DNA of 64,000 bases, from contig NC_080046.1 in the NCBI RefSeq assembly GCF_012489685.1, forward strand, positions 26,232,223 through 26,296,222. Direction: 5' to 3'. Below, piece by piece: positions 23,410 to 35,176 of the stretch; the stretch's first letter is position 1, and the number at the start of each line of letters is the position of its first letter. The notes beneath the pieces are model-generated. The model ran no database searches. It was not told the origin of the DNA and saw only the letters and a list, made by a program, of their open reading frames with translations. The DNA is from Lotus japonicus. Lineage: Eukaryota > Streptophyta > Magnoliopsida > Fabales > Fabaceae. The position numbers were made by a program, and so were the translations under genes.

Positions 23410-23550
23410 CTAATCACTAGCCTCGTCATCTTCAACATCATCTTCCTCGACCTCTGCTTCTTCTTCAACGGCAGGTTCATCGTTCGGTATCGGCTCATCA
23501 CGGAGTATCAGCCCCCAAGAATGGGTCGACGACATTGTCTTCAAAACCAT
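23410..23550 (-). CDS. Short LTR-borne frame in solo LTR E (46 codons)
   Basis: Starts at an ATG 15 bases or fewer from a long G tract (C run 23552-23566 on the plus strand). N-terminus MVLKTMSSTHSW resembles MVVKITATTHSW in D's LTR frame. It then jumps to an acidic tail (runs of Glu and Asp) and stops. The central block seen in D and Tekay frames is missing, so this looks like an internally deleted version. Function unknown. Confidence 0.4.
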   Translation of the reverse strand: MVLKTMSSTHSWGLILRDEPIPNDEPAVEEEAEVEEDDVEDDEASD

Positions 23551-23657
23551 CTCCCCCCCCCCCCCACAAATAACACAAAAACAAGTAGCGCAAGGTCAGG
23601 TTCCACAACAAATCATGCATAAACATAATCACATCTCATATAAACTTTCAACATATG

Positions 23658-23662
23658 AACAT
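23658..23662. repeat. Target duplication AACAT of element C (left)
   Basis: Perfect match to 36452-36456. Confidence 0.93.
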
Positions 23663-24353
23663 TGTAAGACCTGAATTTTCAGAACAAGCTAGTTTCCGAC
23701 TCACGCGTAGGATCAGTGTAAGCGTGACAGGAGTTTGATATTTGAGGAAGATTAATGAAGAAGAAAGTTCAGGAATTGCTTGAGGAATATTGCGTAGTCG
23801 TTTTCGGAGTTAGTGCGAGCCGTCTGCACACTTGCCTTAGGGCGAGCGTGTCCAGAATAGGCTATTTCGCTCTTAAAGCAACGTTTTAAGTGAGATTTCG
23901 AACTCTGGGAAAATTTAAAGATTCTCTTTATTTTTCCATCGACCAGTGTTTCATTTCGGAACTCTGGACTGTACGCACGATAGGTTTCACTTTTCGGATG
24001 TCCGCCGACGCTAATTTCTTTGCTTCGAAACCCTAGTTTTGAGCGATGGATGAAGACTTTTTCTATTCGGGACTTCTAACGAAGATTCCGTCCGCGATGC
24101 CAGACTTGTTTCGACATTTCCAATCTTTCTTCAGTAGGGAGTTTTGTCGTCTGAACATCACAGCAAAAAGTAGTTTTTCGGGGCAGATTAACCGACACCG
24201 CTTTTGAGTTTTTCGATATCGTTTTTCCCAAATCTTAGATGTTTGTTTTGAGTTCTGGAATTCTGACGCCAGAATCTCTCTTAGAATTCCACGGTGATCG
24301 TGCTGCAAAAATCGGAATCGCGAAATTTTCATTTTCCCGCGATTTCACCCGCC

Positions 24354-24362
24354 TATAAATAG
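24354..24362 (+). promoter_or_regulatory. TATA box of C 5' LTR
   Basis: TATAAATAG ~690 bases from the LTR start, the likely promoter for genomic RNA. Transcription would begin near 24390, leaving ~3.3 kb of LTR plus 200 bases before gag. Confidence 0.65.
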
Positions 24363-25831
24363 GCGAAAAAGCAAAAATCTTGCCATTTCACCCATTCAAG
24401 GCCGCGGTTTGTGGAGAGAGAGGGAGAGGAGAGATTTTCGTGAAATCTTGACCAATCTTCGTGCAGTTCGTCCCTACTTCTAGGTATCGAGGTAACTATC
24501 ATGAATCCTGCCTCTGATTTCTGTTTCTGCTGAGTTTCTGAAGTCGTTTCTGTGCTCTAAGTTTTGAGCTTTTTCTAAAATTGTCCGATTTCTCTGATTT
24601 CTCGCTTGGGTTATGTTCCTTATGTTCCCCTGAGTCTAAAACCTCTGTCAGTAAACTCTGATTGCGATTCATTTGTCTAGGATCTGAAAAATTGACTCAA
24701 AACTCTTTTTGTCTCACATTTCGAAACTTTATTGTCGTAAAGCTATAATCTGACTTCGTGCCTTAAGGATTTGTTGTCACGGATGTCATGAGGATCAATA
24801 CTGTCAAATCTGTTTTCAGAACTGATAACTTTGAAGTTTTGAGCCTTTATTTTGGACCAAAATGCCCCTGCGTAGTCGTATTTCGACCCGATTATCCGAA
24901 AATTGTTCTGACAGTTTCTTTGCCTTGGTTTTACCCTAAAACTACCTTGTGAATTGATTTAATCAAAGAAAAAGAGCCGAAGCCCTTTTCTCCTTAAGGC
25001 CGTGGGCTATTTCCTAAGGGGGGGAGTTTTTCGTTTTCGAAAACTTGTCTTTTCGTACCCGATTGTCGTATTCTGAAGCTTTGATGCTTTGTCGATCGTT
25101 TATGTATTGTTTTGCGATCGAACTAATCGATTTTGTTTGAATTCTGCTTTGTTTTTCTCCGAGGTTCAGTTGAAGGAACCTTGGAATATTCAGAGCAACT
25201 GTTTGAGGACAACCTTGATTTCGAAGCTGGAGCAGCTCGAGGTTAGGGCAACTTACATATATATTAGCTATGATTGCATGATAGGCGTCGATAAATTCGA
25301 CTTATGCTTTGCTATGATATTGATTATGATGATGGTTTATTGTTATGAATGTTTTCATAACTTATGATGTTGATGTTGTGTTGGATTGAGCGTTTTGACG
25401 CAACTTCGGAGTGGAGATTCATTGATCTGGTGATCTTTGATATTTCAGGTTGGATGAACAACCCTAGGCAAGTCCAAATGAGGGGTTTGAGACTTAGCCC
25501 TGTTGGTATTTGTTGGTTTACATAGACTTTCCCCGGGAAACTTCTTTTGGGTGGTTGGTTTTCGGAAAACTTAGAAGGATTAGAATTTCGAAAACTAAAG
25601 ACTTGGGAAACCTATATTTTGAGAAATAAACTCATAACCTGACTAATCTGAATTGAAATCATTTTTATTAACGTTTAAGTATAGGAAAACTAAAGGGGAA
25701 AATATTAACGAAAGACGGGGAAAAGTCGACTTTTGTTGTGGGTTTTGGAGAGATTGGGGGAAAGCCACTGCGGTGAGCTAAAGTGACGATTGAAAGTCAC
25801 CGAGTACCTTAGTACTCTTGTTATTCGAGTG

Positions 25832-26027
25832 GTGTTGTATTGACCGACGCCAACTCTAGGTTTTGGGAGTGTTGTTGGAGCCGTGTTGTATTGACCGACA
25901 CCTAGTGCTCTTGTTGTTTGGGTTGTGTTGTATTGACCGACACTAGACCCTTGTGTTTTCTTGTTGGAGTTGTGTTGTATTGACCGACACTTACTCCGAG
26001 TTGTGTTGTAATGACCGACACTAACTC
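25832..26027 (+). repeat. GACCGACACT tandem repeat, C 5' LTR
   Basis: Five copies of TGTATTGACCGACACT, one more than in B; the first reads GACCGACGCC and the last TGTAATGACC. Confidence 0.78.
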
Positions 26028-26114
26028 ATTGGGTTGTTTGAGATTGGGTTGTGCGCTAGACACTTTCGTGGTAAGGACGATTCGTTGTTTGGCTAACCAC
26101 GTTGCATTCAATCG

Positions 26115-26357
26115 GGTGAATAACGGGAATGGTTCACCTGTGCATATCATGGTGAATAACGGGAATGGTTCACCTTGCATAAATGATGAATAACGGGAAT
26201 GGTTCATCGTATGGTGAATAACGGGAATGGTTCACCAAGGATGAATAACGGGAATGGTTCATCCAGGATGGATTTCATCCAGGATGGATAACGGGAATGG
26301 TCCATCCATAGTGAAGAACGGGAATGCTTCACTTGTGGCGAACGGGAACGCGTCACA
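26115..26357 (+). repeat. Hairpin repeat array, C 5' LTR
   Basis: Includes an extra GATGGA/TCCATC unit, in which both arms changed relative to GATGAA/TTCATC. Also has AGTGAA/TTCACT and the 7-bp TGTGGCG/CGTCACA unit with one G-T pair. Confidence 0.85.
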
Positions 26358-26563
26358 AATCCGGATTCATAATTGCATTTCACGCATACATTCATGCTGA
26401 CTGAGATTGGGTGCTGTTTGTTTATTGAGGCAGTGTTAGAGCCATAACATGCTAGGATTACTTATATGCTTATATAACAACTTATATATATATACCCTGT
26501 CACATGTTGAGTGTATATGTACTTATTGCTGTGAGTTGACCCTAGCGCCTTGGCTTTGTTTGT

Positions 26564-27256
26564 ATGTTTGTCTTTGGGCGGTCGGCCTGCTGCCAGATGT
26601 CGATGGCCGACTGGTTCTCGACGGTCTCTCCCTCGGGGGGGATCAGATATGAGTTGCTGGATAGGGATGCCCCCACCGCTTGGGTGATCGATGTGGCTGG
26701 TCACCGGGCGACGTATAGGGGAAGGGTCATGGAGGACCAGACGGATGAGCAAGGACGCCTGCTGAGAGGAGTTCTACGGCGTATGGAGCTGAGTTTTGAC
26801 TTGCCGCCCTCAGTTCACTGTGGACCAGGCACTGGACATGCACCACCTCCGACTTCACCTTCTTTTGAGGAGGACCCAGAGGAGATCGAGCCTGCTGCTG
26901 CTGCTACACCTGTTGTGCCACCTCCGGCTACTACCATCGCTTCTACCGACGTGGCGTCGTCCTCTAGGCTCGTACAGCCGAGGAGGGAGTCTGTTGTCCC
27001 ATCTGCCTCACGTGTCTTATCTTTCTCTTCACCGCACGGCTACCGTGTGGACCCCTTGATGAGGGTGGAGGAGGAGGATGTTCTCACAGGAGAGGTGGAT
27101 GTGGAGACCGGCTCGACTAGGGCGGTGCGCAGGACAGTGAGGAGGGAGGTTGTGGACTTGGACACCGAGATGATTACGGTGGATTCCGACTCTGACTCCG
27201 AGAGCAGTGGGGAGAGCTACTCGCCGAGCAGCGATGAGGAGGAGGAGGATTGGTGA
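26564..27256 (+). CDS. LTR-borne reading frame (230 codons), C 5' LTR
   Basis: Same architecture as the B copies: N-terminal block with GGIRYELLDRDAPTAWVID and HRATYRGRVMEDQTDE, Pro/Ala/Thr stretch, block around DPLMRVEEEDVLTGEVDVETG, and an acidic tail ending EEEEDW instead of EEEEEL. Relative to B it has a short deletion in the proline-rich part and many substitutions, yet the frame from the G tract to the stop stays open. That suggests the coding potential has been kept while the two subfamilies diverged. The first in-frame ATG (MFVFGRS) matches the 5' LTR of B and the inverted LTR. Product unknown. Confidence 0.5.
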   Translation: MFVFGRSACCQMSMADWFSTVSPSGGIRYELLDRDAPTAWVIDVAGHRATYRGRVMEDQTDEQGRLLRGVLRRMELSFDLPPSVHCGPGTGHAPPPTSPSFEEDPEEIEPAAAATPVVPPPATTIASTDVASSSRLVQPRRESVVPSASRVLSFSSPHGYRVDPLMRVEEEDVLTGEVDVETGSTRAVRRTVRREVVDLDTEMITVDSDSDSESSGESYSPSSDEEEEDW

Positions 27257-27727
27257 GCTGAGCTGGGAGGGTAGGTTAGGGTTAGTGACATTTTTTTGTG
27301 TAGAGCTCTGATCGTCAGTTTCTTTGGGGGACAGGGTAGGTTCCGATGTGTGGCTTTTTGTGTGGTTCTTTTGAGGAGGATCACAGAGAGTCTGTCGGAG
27401 TATAGAGGTCTTCCTTTCAGGCCATTTTTGAGTGCCGACTTTCTCTTGGATAACTGTATTTTGATACTTTTACTCACAGTTCTGGTTTGTATATTTGCCT
27501 GCGGGCGTACTACTTTGGAGTCACTGCGGCTTCGCGTGACATGGAGTGCAGCCGAGGCTGTACAGATGTATATATTTGTATATCGGTTAGTTTAGTTGTT
27601 GGGTGTTGTCTCTACTTCTTTATCGCTTTGATTTAAAGGAAAGAAACGAAAAAAAAATTACCTGTTTTCCGCGTAAAGTTTATTTTTGGTTACTAAAGTG
27701 ACACCTGGAAATCGGGGTGTTACATTG

Positions 27728-27739
27728 TGGTATCAGAGC
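27728..27739 (+). other. Primer binding site of C
   Basis: TGGTATCAGAGC, three bases after the LTR. Confidence 0.92.
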
Positions 27740-27931
27740 TTAGTCGAGTCTTTTGGGAGTCTTTGGGGAATAGGTCTTCTGTGCTAGGTTGTGTGACTCT
27801 GCAAAGAGTGAAAATTGATTGTCTGCAGGACGATTTTTCGTTCTAATTGATTGCATGGTTGTTTAACCATATGTAATAGTTTGGTGCTATTCTACGATTA
27901 GGACTAACAGTTTTCTTGGGGGTAACAGACG

Positions 27932-30900
27932 ATGGTGAACACAAATCAGCTAGCAGAGATGATGGCCACTATGGCCCAGGCAATGACTAACCAAGCGAAT
28001 GACAATGCTTTGAGACGTGCTGCGGAGGAAGCGCGTGATCAACACCAGCGTCAGAGGGAGGCGACTTTGGATCAGAACAAAGGGTTGAATGACTTCAGGA
28101 GACAGGATCCGCCTAAGTTTTCGGGAGGTACTGACCCGGACAAAGCGGAACTTTGGATAGAAGAAATTGAGAAGATCTTTGGTGTGCTACAGACTGCTGA
28201 GGGAGCCAAAGTGGGAATGGCAACCTTTCTGTTGTTGGGAGATGCTGAATACTGGTGGAGAGGCGCCAGAGGGATGATGGAAGCAAATCATATTGAGGTG
28301 AACTGGAATTCTTTTCGAACAGCTTTTCTCGAGAAGTATTTCCCAGACAGTGCTCGTGACGAGCGTGAATCACAGTTTCTGACTCTGAAACAAGGAAGCA
28401 TGACCATTCCGGAGTATGCTGCCAAGTTAGAGTCTCTGGCAAAGTACTTTCGGTTTTTCCGTGATCAAGTTTATGAACCCTACATGTGCAAGAGATTTGT
28501 GAGGGGATTGAGGCCTGATATTGAAGATTCGGTGAGACCGTTGGGGATCATGAGATTCCAGGCATTGGTTGAGAAGGCAACTGAGGTGGAATTGATGAAG
28601 AATCGGAGATACAACAGGGCTGGAACAGGAGGACCGGTGAGGTCGACACCACAGAGTTTTCAGGGAAAAGGGAGGTTTCAGGCGAGGAAGCCATATCAAC
28701 GTCCTGCGGGGAGAGGGTTTACCCTGGGATCTTACAAGCCGATGACTGGTGCTGCTACTTCAGGAGGGTCGGGAAGCCGTACCCCAAACCGTGAAGTGAC
28801 TTGTTTCCGGTGTGGAGGAACCGGGCACTATGCAAACAATTGCACGAGGCCACCAAGATGCTACAACTGCAATAAATCTGGGCATCTGGCTACGGAATGC
28901 AAGGCACCGAAGGTTGAACCGTCTGTGAATGCTGTTAGTGGGAAGCGCCCAGTGGCGAAGGGAAGAGTGTATTCCATGGATGGAGAAGAGGCTGAAGGAG
29001 CTGATGGTTTGATCAGAGGAGAATGTGAAATTGACGGTAATCTTCTAACTGTACTCTTTGATTCTGGTGCAACTCATTCATTTGTCTCTAAGGATTGCGT
29101 ATCAAGACTGCATCTGCCTATTACTACTTTGAGTTTTGATCTTATGGTAACTACACCTGCTAGGACTCTAATTGCTAATGCCGCATACATGCACTGTTCA
29201 GTAGTATATAAAGATAGAACTTTTCATGCCAACCTAGTATGTCTACCCCTTAAAAACCTAGATGTAATCCTCGAGATGGATTGGTTATCCCACTACCATT
29301 GTCTTTTGGACTGTAGTCGAAAGAAAGTGGTGTTCCCAGACTCGGATCTTTTCGAGTATCTTTCTATTAACCACATTAGTGCATCGTTGAGCGAGGGCAC
29401 TCAGAAGTACTTTTCATTGCTAAGTCTGGAGGGGAAGAAGGAATCGGATATTCAAGGTATTCCGGTGGTTCGAGATTTTGCGGATGTTTTTCCTGGAGAT
29501 GTACCTGGACTGCCGCCTGTACGCGATGTGGAGTTTGTGATCGACATTGTACCCGGAACTGGACCGATTTCGATTGCACCTTACCGTATGGCACCTGCGG
29601 AGTTAGCGGAGTTGAAATCTCAGTTGGAGGATCTTTCGGCAAAAGGATTCATTCGACCAAGTGTTTCACCGTGGGGAGCGCCAGTGTTGTTAGTTAAGAA
29701 GAAAGACGGAAGGTCGAGATTGTGTGTGGACTATCGACAACTGAACAAGGCGACGATCAAGAACAGATACCTGTTGCCGAGGATAGATGATTTGATGGAT
29801 CAATTACGAGGGGCTGCTGTATTTTCGAAGATAGATTTGAAATCAGGCTATCATCAGATCAGAGTGAAGACTGAGGATATACCGAAGACTGCATTCAGAA
29901 CACGCTACGGACACTACGAGTACCTAGTGATGCCGTTTGGAGTGACAAATGCACCTGCTGTCTTCATGGATTACATGAACCGCATCTTTCATGAATTCTT
30001 AGATCGGTTTGTGGTGGTGTTTATCGATGATATATTGATATATTCGAAGGACGCAAAGGGACATGAAGGACATTTGCGACAAGTTTTACAAGTGTTGAGA
30101 GAGAAGAAGCTGTATGCGAACCCTTCCAAGTGTGAATTTTGGCTGGAGAAAGTCAATTTCTTAGGCCATGTTATCTCAAAGGAAGGCATAGCTGTGGATC
30201 CGGCGAAAGTGGAGACTGTTTTGGCTTGGGAGCAACCGAAGACAGTGACGGAGATCAGAAGTTTTGTGGGTTTGGCTGGATATTATAGACGCTTCATTGA
30301 GGGATTTGCCAAGATCGTTGGACCTTTGACTCAACTGACGAGGAAGGATCAACCTTTTGCATGGACTGAGGCGTGTGAATCAAGTTTTCAGACTCTGAAG
30401 GAACGTTTGACGACGTCACCTGTGCTTATTTTGCCGCAACCGGAGGAACCTTATGAGGTTTATTGTGATGCTTCGTATCAAGGCTTGGGATGTGTGTTGA
30501 TGCAACATCGAAAAGTGGTGGCTTATGCTTCGAGACAGTTGAAGACTCATGAGAAGAACTATCCGACTCATAATTTGGAGTTAGCTGCCATTGTGTTTTC
30601 GCTGAAAATCTGGAGACATTACCTCTATGGTTGTACTTTCACGATATTTAGCGATCACAAGAGCCTTAAATACTTGTTTGATCAGAAGGAGCTGAACATG
30701 AGGCAACGAAGATGGATGGAGTTCATCAAAGACTATGAGTTTACGTTGCAATATCACCCTGGGAAGGCGAATGTAGTTGCTGATGCTTTGAGCAGAAAGA
30801 TGCATGTCTCGTCAATGATGGTTAAAGAGCTGGAGTTACTGGAACAATTTCGAGATATGAGTCTAGGTGTGACACTGTCTGAGGGAAAGTTGAAGTTCGG

Positions 30901-32353
30901 TATGATCAGAATTGCCAGTGGACTGATGGAAGATATTAGAGAGCAACAACTGCAAGATGAGTTTCTGCTGGAGAAGAGGAACTTAGTGATTCAAGGGAAA
31001 GACCCGGAATTCAAGATCGGAACTGACGATATCTTAAGATGCAAGGACAGAGTGTGTGTACCCAATAATCCAGAATTGAGAAGGCTGATCATGGATGAAG
31101 GGCACAAGAGCAAATGGAGTATTCATCCGGGAATGACCAAGATGTATCAAGATTTGAAGCTGAATTTCTGGTGGCCAGGAATGAAGAAACAAGTGGCCGA
31201 GTATGTAGCTGCATGTTTGACTTGTCAGAAGGCCAAGGTAGAGCACCAAAGACCTGCTGGTATGCTACAGAGTTTAGACGTGCCAGAATGGAAATGGGAT
31301 AGTATATCCATGGATTTTGTGGTGGCTTTGCCAAGAACACAGAAGAGACACGATTCGATTTGGGTGATTGTAGATCGTTTGACCAAGTCAGCGCATTTTC
31401 TACTAGTGAGAACTACCTACAATGTGGAGAAGTTGGCTGAGATCTATGTGGCGGAGATTGTGAGACTACATGGAGTTCCGACAAGTATTGTGTCTGATCG
31501 GGATCCAAAGTTTACTTCGCACTTTTGGGGAGCTCTTCATGATGCGTTAGGAACCAAGCTGAGGTTGAGTTCGGCGTATCATCCACAAACGGATGGGCAA
31601 ACAGAGAGAACTATTCAGTCGCTAGAGGATCTACTACGGGCTTGTGTGTTAGATAACAGAGGAAGCTGGGATGATCTTCTGCCATTGGTTGAATTCACCT
31701 ACAACAATAGTTTCCATGCGAGCATTGGGATGGCACCATATGAAGCTTTGTATGGCCGCAAGTGTAGGACACCGTTGTGTTGGTATCAAGATGGGGAGAG
31801 TTTGTTTATTGGGCCGGAAATGCTGCAACAGACGACTGAGAAGGTTAAGCAGATCAGAGAACAGATGAGAGCTTCACAGAGCAGACAGAAGAGTTATGCT
31901 GACCAGAGACGTAGAACCCTAGAGTTTGAGGAAGGTGACCATGTGTTTCTACGAGTTACTCAGACTACGGGGGTTGGACGAGCTATTAAGTCAAGGAATC
32001 TTGCGCCAAAGTTTATTGGGGCTTATCCAATCACTCGACGTGTTGGACCAGTTGCGTATCAGATTGCACTACCACCATTTCTTTCCAACATTCATGACGT
32101 GTTTCATGTGTCGCAGTTGAGGAAGTACATTCCAGATCCGACTCATGTAATCGAGCCAGACAATGTTGAATTGAAGGATGATTTGACCTTTGAGGCACCG
32201 CCAGTGAGTATTGGGGATAGGAGAGTGAAACAGCTGAGGGGAAAGCAGATTCCGTTGGTAAAGGTGATATGGAACAAGGATACGGGGGATGCTACATGGG
32301 AATTGGAAGATAAGATTAAGGAATTGTACCCCGGACTTTTTGCTGAACTCTGA
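27932..32353 (+). CDS. gag-pol: Intact Gag-Pol polyprotein of Tekay element C (1473 aa)
   Basis: A single frame encodes everything needed for particle assembly, reverse transcription and integration. Gag ~55-230; two CCHC knuckles at ~291-304 and ~310-323; protease DSGA at 377-380; RT with FIDD at 697-700; RNase H ~800-930; integrase zinc domain with H1058, H1065, C1095 and C1098; catalytic D1128, D1189, E1225 (D-x35-E, as expected); and a chromodomain-like end at ~1420-1473 ([19 protein letters not shown]). Chromodomains of this kind direct insertion to heterochromatin. The ATG at 27932 is the first after the primer site and is shared with B. Possible weak points: the usual RYPLPRID of RT reads RYLLPRID, and the flap aspartate in THDLELA is Asn. 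No stop or shift was found. Confidence 0.95.
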   Translation: MVNTNQLAEMMATMAQAMTNQANDNALRRAAEEARDQHQRQREATLDQNKGLNDFRRQDPPKFSGGTDPDKAELWIEEIEKIFGVLQTAEGAKVGMATFLLLGDAEYWWRGARGMMEANHIEVNWNSFRTAFLEKYFPDSARDERESQFLTLKQGSMTIPEYAAKLESLAKYFRFFRDQVYEPYMCKRFVRGLRPDIEDSVRPLGIMRFQALVEKATEVELMKNRRYNRAGTGGPVRSTPQSFQGKGRFQARKPYQRPAGRGFTLGSYKPMTGAATSGGSGSRTPNREVTCFRCGGTGHYANNCTRPPRCYNCNKSGHLATECKAPKVEPSVNAVSGKRPVAKGRVYSMDGEEAEGADGLIRGECEIDGNLLTVLFDSGATHSFVSKDCVSRLHLPITTLSFDLMVTTPARTLIANAAYMHCSVVYKDRTFHANLVCLPLKNLDVILEMDWLSHYHCLLDCSRKKVVFPDSDLFEYLSINHISASLSEGTQKYFSLLSLEGKKESDIQGIPVVRDFADVFPGDVPGLPPVRDVEFVIDIVPGTGPISIAPYRMAPAELAELKSQLEDLSAKGFIRPSVSPWGAPVLLVKKKDGRSRLCVDYRQLNKATIKNRYLLPRIDDLMDQLRGAAVFSKIDLKSGYHQIRVKTEDIPKTAFRTRYGHYEYLVMPFGVTNAPAVFMDYMNRIFHEFLDRFVVVFIDDILIYSKDAKGHEGHLRQVLQVLREKKLYANPSKCEFWLEKVNFLGHVISKEGIAVDPAKVETVLAWEQPKTVTEIRSFVGLAGYYRRFIEGFAKIVGPLTQLTRKDQPFAWTEACESSFQTLKERLTTSPVLILPQPEEPYEVYCDASYQGLGCVLMQHRKVVAYASRQLKTHEKNYPTHNLELAAIVFSLKIWRHYLYGCTFTIFSDHKSLKYLFDQKELNMRQRRWMEFIKDYEFTLQYHPGKANVVADALSRKMHVSSMMVKELELLEQFRDMSLGVTLSEGKLKFGMIRIASGLMEDIREQQLQDEFLLEKRNLVIQGKDPEFKIGTDDILRCKDRVCVPNNPELRRLIMDEGHKSKWSIHPGMTKMYQDLKLNFWWPGMKKQVAEYVAACLTCQKAKVEHQRPAGMLQSLDVPEWKWDSISMDFVVALPRTQKRHDSIWVIVDRLTKSAHFLLVRTTYNVEKLAEIYVAEIVRLHGVPTSIVSDRDPKFTSHFWGALHDALGTKLRLSSAYHPQTDGQTERTIQSLEDLLRACVLDNRGSWDDLLPLVEFTYNNSFHASIGMAPYEALYGRKCRTPLCWYQDGESLFIGPEMLQQTTEKVKQIREQMRASQSRQKSYADQRRRTLEFEEGDHVFLRVTQTTGVGRAIKSRNLAPKFIGAYPITRRVGPVAYQIALPPFLSNIHDVFHVSQLRKYIPDPTHVIEPDNVELKDDLTFEAPPVSIGDRRVKQLRGKQIPLVKVIWNKDTGDATWELEDKIKELYPGLFAEL

Positions 32354-32378
32354 GTTTCGAGGTCGAAACTTTCTTTTT

Positions 32379-32390
32379 GGAGGGGAGTAT
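32379..32390 (+). other. Polypurine tract of C
   Basis: GGAGGGGAGTAT next to the 3' LTR. Confidence 0.8.
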
Positions 32391-33081
32391 TGTAAGACCT
32401 GAATTTTCAGAACAAGCTAGTTTCCGACTCACGCGTAGGATTAGTGTAAGCGTGACAGGAGTTTGATATTTGAGGAAGATTAATGAAGAAGAAAGTTCAG
32501 GAATTGCTTGAGGAATGTTGCGTAGTCGTTTTCGGAGTTAGTGCGAGTCGTCTGCACACTTGCCTTAGGGCGAGCGTGTCCAGAATAGGCTATTTCGCTC
32601 TTAAAGCAACGTTTTAAGTGAGATTTCGAACTCTGGGAAAATTTAAAGATTCTCTTTATTTTTCCATCGACCAGTGTTTCATTTCGGAACTCTGGACTGT
32701 ACGGACGATAGGTTTCACTTTTCGGATGTCCGCCGACGCTAATTTCTTTGCTTCGAAACCCTAGTTTTGAGCGATGGATGAAGACTTTTGCCACTCGGGA
32801 CTTCTAACGAAGATTCTGTCCGCGTTGCCAGAATTGTTTCGACATTTCCAATCTTTCTTCAGTAGGGAGTTTTGTCGTCTGAACATCACAGCAAAAAGTA
32901 GTTTTTCGGGGCAGATTAACCGACACCGCTTTTGAGTTTTTCGATATCGTTTTTCCCAAATCTTAGATGTTTGTTTTGAGTTCTGGAATTCTGACGCCAG
33001 AATCTCTCTTAGAATTCCACGGTGATCGTGCTGCAAAAATCGGAATCGCGAAATTTTCATTTTCCCGCGATTTCACCCGCC

Positions 33082-33090
33082 TATAAATAG
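33082..33090 (+). promoter_or_regulatory. TATA box of C 3' LTR
   Basis: TATAAATAG at the conserved LTR position. Confidence 0.6.
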
Positions 33091-34559
33091 GCGAAAAAGC
33101 AAAAATCTTGCCATTTCACCCATTCAAGGCCGCGGTTTGTGGAGAGAGAGGGAGAGGAGAGATTTTCGCGAAATCTTGACCAATCTTCGTGCAGTTCGTC
33201 CCTACTTCTAGGTATCGAGGTAACTATCATGAATCCTGCCTCTGATTTCTGTTTCTGCTGAGTTTCTGAAGTCGTTTCTGTGCTCTAAGTTTTGAGCTTT
33301 TTCTAAAATTGTCCGATTTCTCTGATTTCTCGCTTGGGTTATGTTCCTTATGTTCCCCTGAGTCTAAAACCTCTGTCAGTAAACTCTGATTGCGATTCAT
33401 TTGTCCAGGATCTGAAAAATTGACTCAAAACTCTTTTTGTCTCACATTTCGAAACTTTATTGTCGTAAAGCTATAATCTGACTTCGTGCCTTTAGGATTT
33501 GTTGTCACGGATGTCATGAGGATCAATACTGTCAAATCTGTTTTCAGAACTGATAACTTTGAAGTTTTGAGCCTTTATTTTGGACCAAAATGCCCCTGCG
33601 TAGTCGTATTTCGACCCGATTGTCCGAAAATTGTTCTGACAGTTTCTTTGCCTTGGTTTTACCCTAAAACTACCTTGTGAATTGATTTAATCAAAGAAAA
33701 AGAGTCGAAGCCCTTTTCTCCTTAAGGCCGTGGGCTATTTCCTAAGGGGGGGAGTTTTTCGTTTTCGAAAACTTGTCTTTTCGTACCCGATTGTCGTATT
33801 CTGAAGCTTTGATGCTTTGTCTATCGTTTATGTATTGTTTTGCGATCGAACTAATCGATTTTGTTTGAATTCTGCTTTGTTTTTCTCCGAGGTTCAGTTG
33901 AAGGAACCTTGGAATATTCAGAGCAACTGTTTGAGGACAACCTTGATTTCGAAGCTGGAGCAGCTCGAGGTTAGGGCAACTTACATATATATTAGCTATG
34001 ATTGCATGATAGGCGTCGATAAATTCGACTTATGCTTTGCTATGATATTGATTATGATGATGGTTTATTGTTATGAATGTTTTCATAACTTATGATGTTG
34101 ATGTTGTGTTGGATTGAGCGTTTTGACGCAACTTCGGAGTGGAGATTCATTGATCTGGTGATCTTTGATATTTCGGGTTGGATGAACAACCCTAGGCAAG
34201 TCCAAATGAAGGGTTTGAGACTTAGCCCTGTTGGTATTTGTTGGTTTACATAGACTTTCCCCGGGAAACTTCTTTTGGGTGGTTGGTTTTCGGAAAACTT
34301 AGAAGGATTAGAATTTCGAAAACTAAAGACTTGGGAAACCTATATTTTGAGAAATAAACTCATAACCTGACTAATCTGAATTGAAATCATTTTTATTAAC
34401 GTTTAAGTATAGGAAAACTAAAGGGGAAAATATTTACGAAAGACGGGGAAAAGTCGACTTTTGTTGTGGGTTTTGGAGAGATTGGGGGAAAGCCACTGCG
34501 GTGAGCTAAAGTGACGATTGAAAGTCACCGAGTACCTTAGTACTCTTGTTATTCGAGTG

Positions 34560-34753
34560 GTGTTGTATTGACCGACGCCAACTCTAGGTTTTGGGAGTGT
34601 TGTTGGAGCCGTGTTGTATTGACCGACACCTAGTGCTCTTGTTGTTTGGGTTGTGTTGTATTGACCGACACTAGACCCTTGTGTTTTCTTGTTGGAGTTG
34701 TGTTGTATTGACCGACACTTACTCCGAGTTGTGTTGTAATGACCGACACTAAC
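34560..34753 (+). repeat. GACCGACACT tandem repeat, C 3' LTR
   Basis: Five copies, same variants as the 5' LTR. Confidence 0.78.
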
Positions 34754-34842
34754 TCATTGGGTTATTTGAGATTGGGTTGTGCGCTAGACACTTTCGTGGT
34801 AAGGACGATTCGTTGTTTGGCTAACCACGTTGCATTCAATCG

Positions 34843-35085
34843 GGTGAATAACGGGAATGGTTCACCTGTGCATATCATGGTGAATAACGGGAATGGTTCA
34901 CCTTGCATAAATGATGAATAACGGGAATGGTTCATCATATGGTGAATAACGGGAATGGTTCACCAAGGATGAATAACGGGAATGGTTCATCCAGGATGGA
35001 TTTCATCCAGGATGGATAACGGGAATGGTCCATCCATAGTGAAGAACGGGAATGCTTCACTTGTGGCGAACGGGAACGCGTCACA
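34843..35085 (+). repeat. Hairpin repeat array, C 3' LTR
   Basis: Same units as the 5' LTR of C. Confidence 0.85.
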
Positions 35086-35176
35086 AATCCGGATTCATAA
35101 TTGCATTTCACGCATACATTCATGCTGACTGAGATTGGGTGCTGTTTGTTTATTGAGGCAGTGTTAGAGCCATAAC

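Larger units (their letters stand above)
23063..23662 (-). repeat. Solo LTR E, first segment
   Basis: Starts TGTAACGCCTCG on the plus strand, which is the complement of a 3' LTR end resembling D's (TGTAACGCCCCG). It is interrupted at 23662 by element C and continues at 36457. Total reconstructed length is 2545 bases. It is a diverged relative of D's LTR, with no internal region between its ends except C. Confidence 0.85.
23663..27724 (+). repeat. 5' LTR of element C, 4062 bp
   Basis: TGTAAGACCTGAATTT... to ...GGGGTGTTACA. Collinear with B's LTR but a distinct subfamily (diverged by many substitutions and small indels). Confidence 0.95.
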
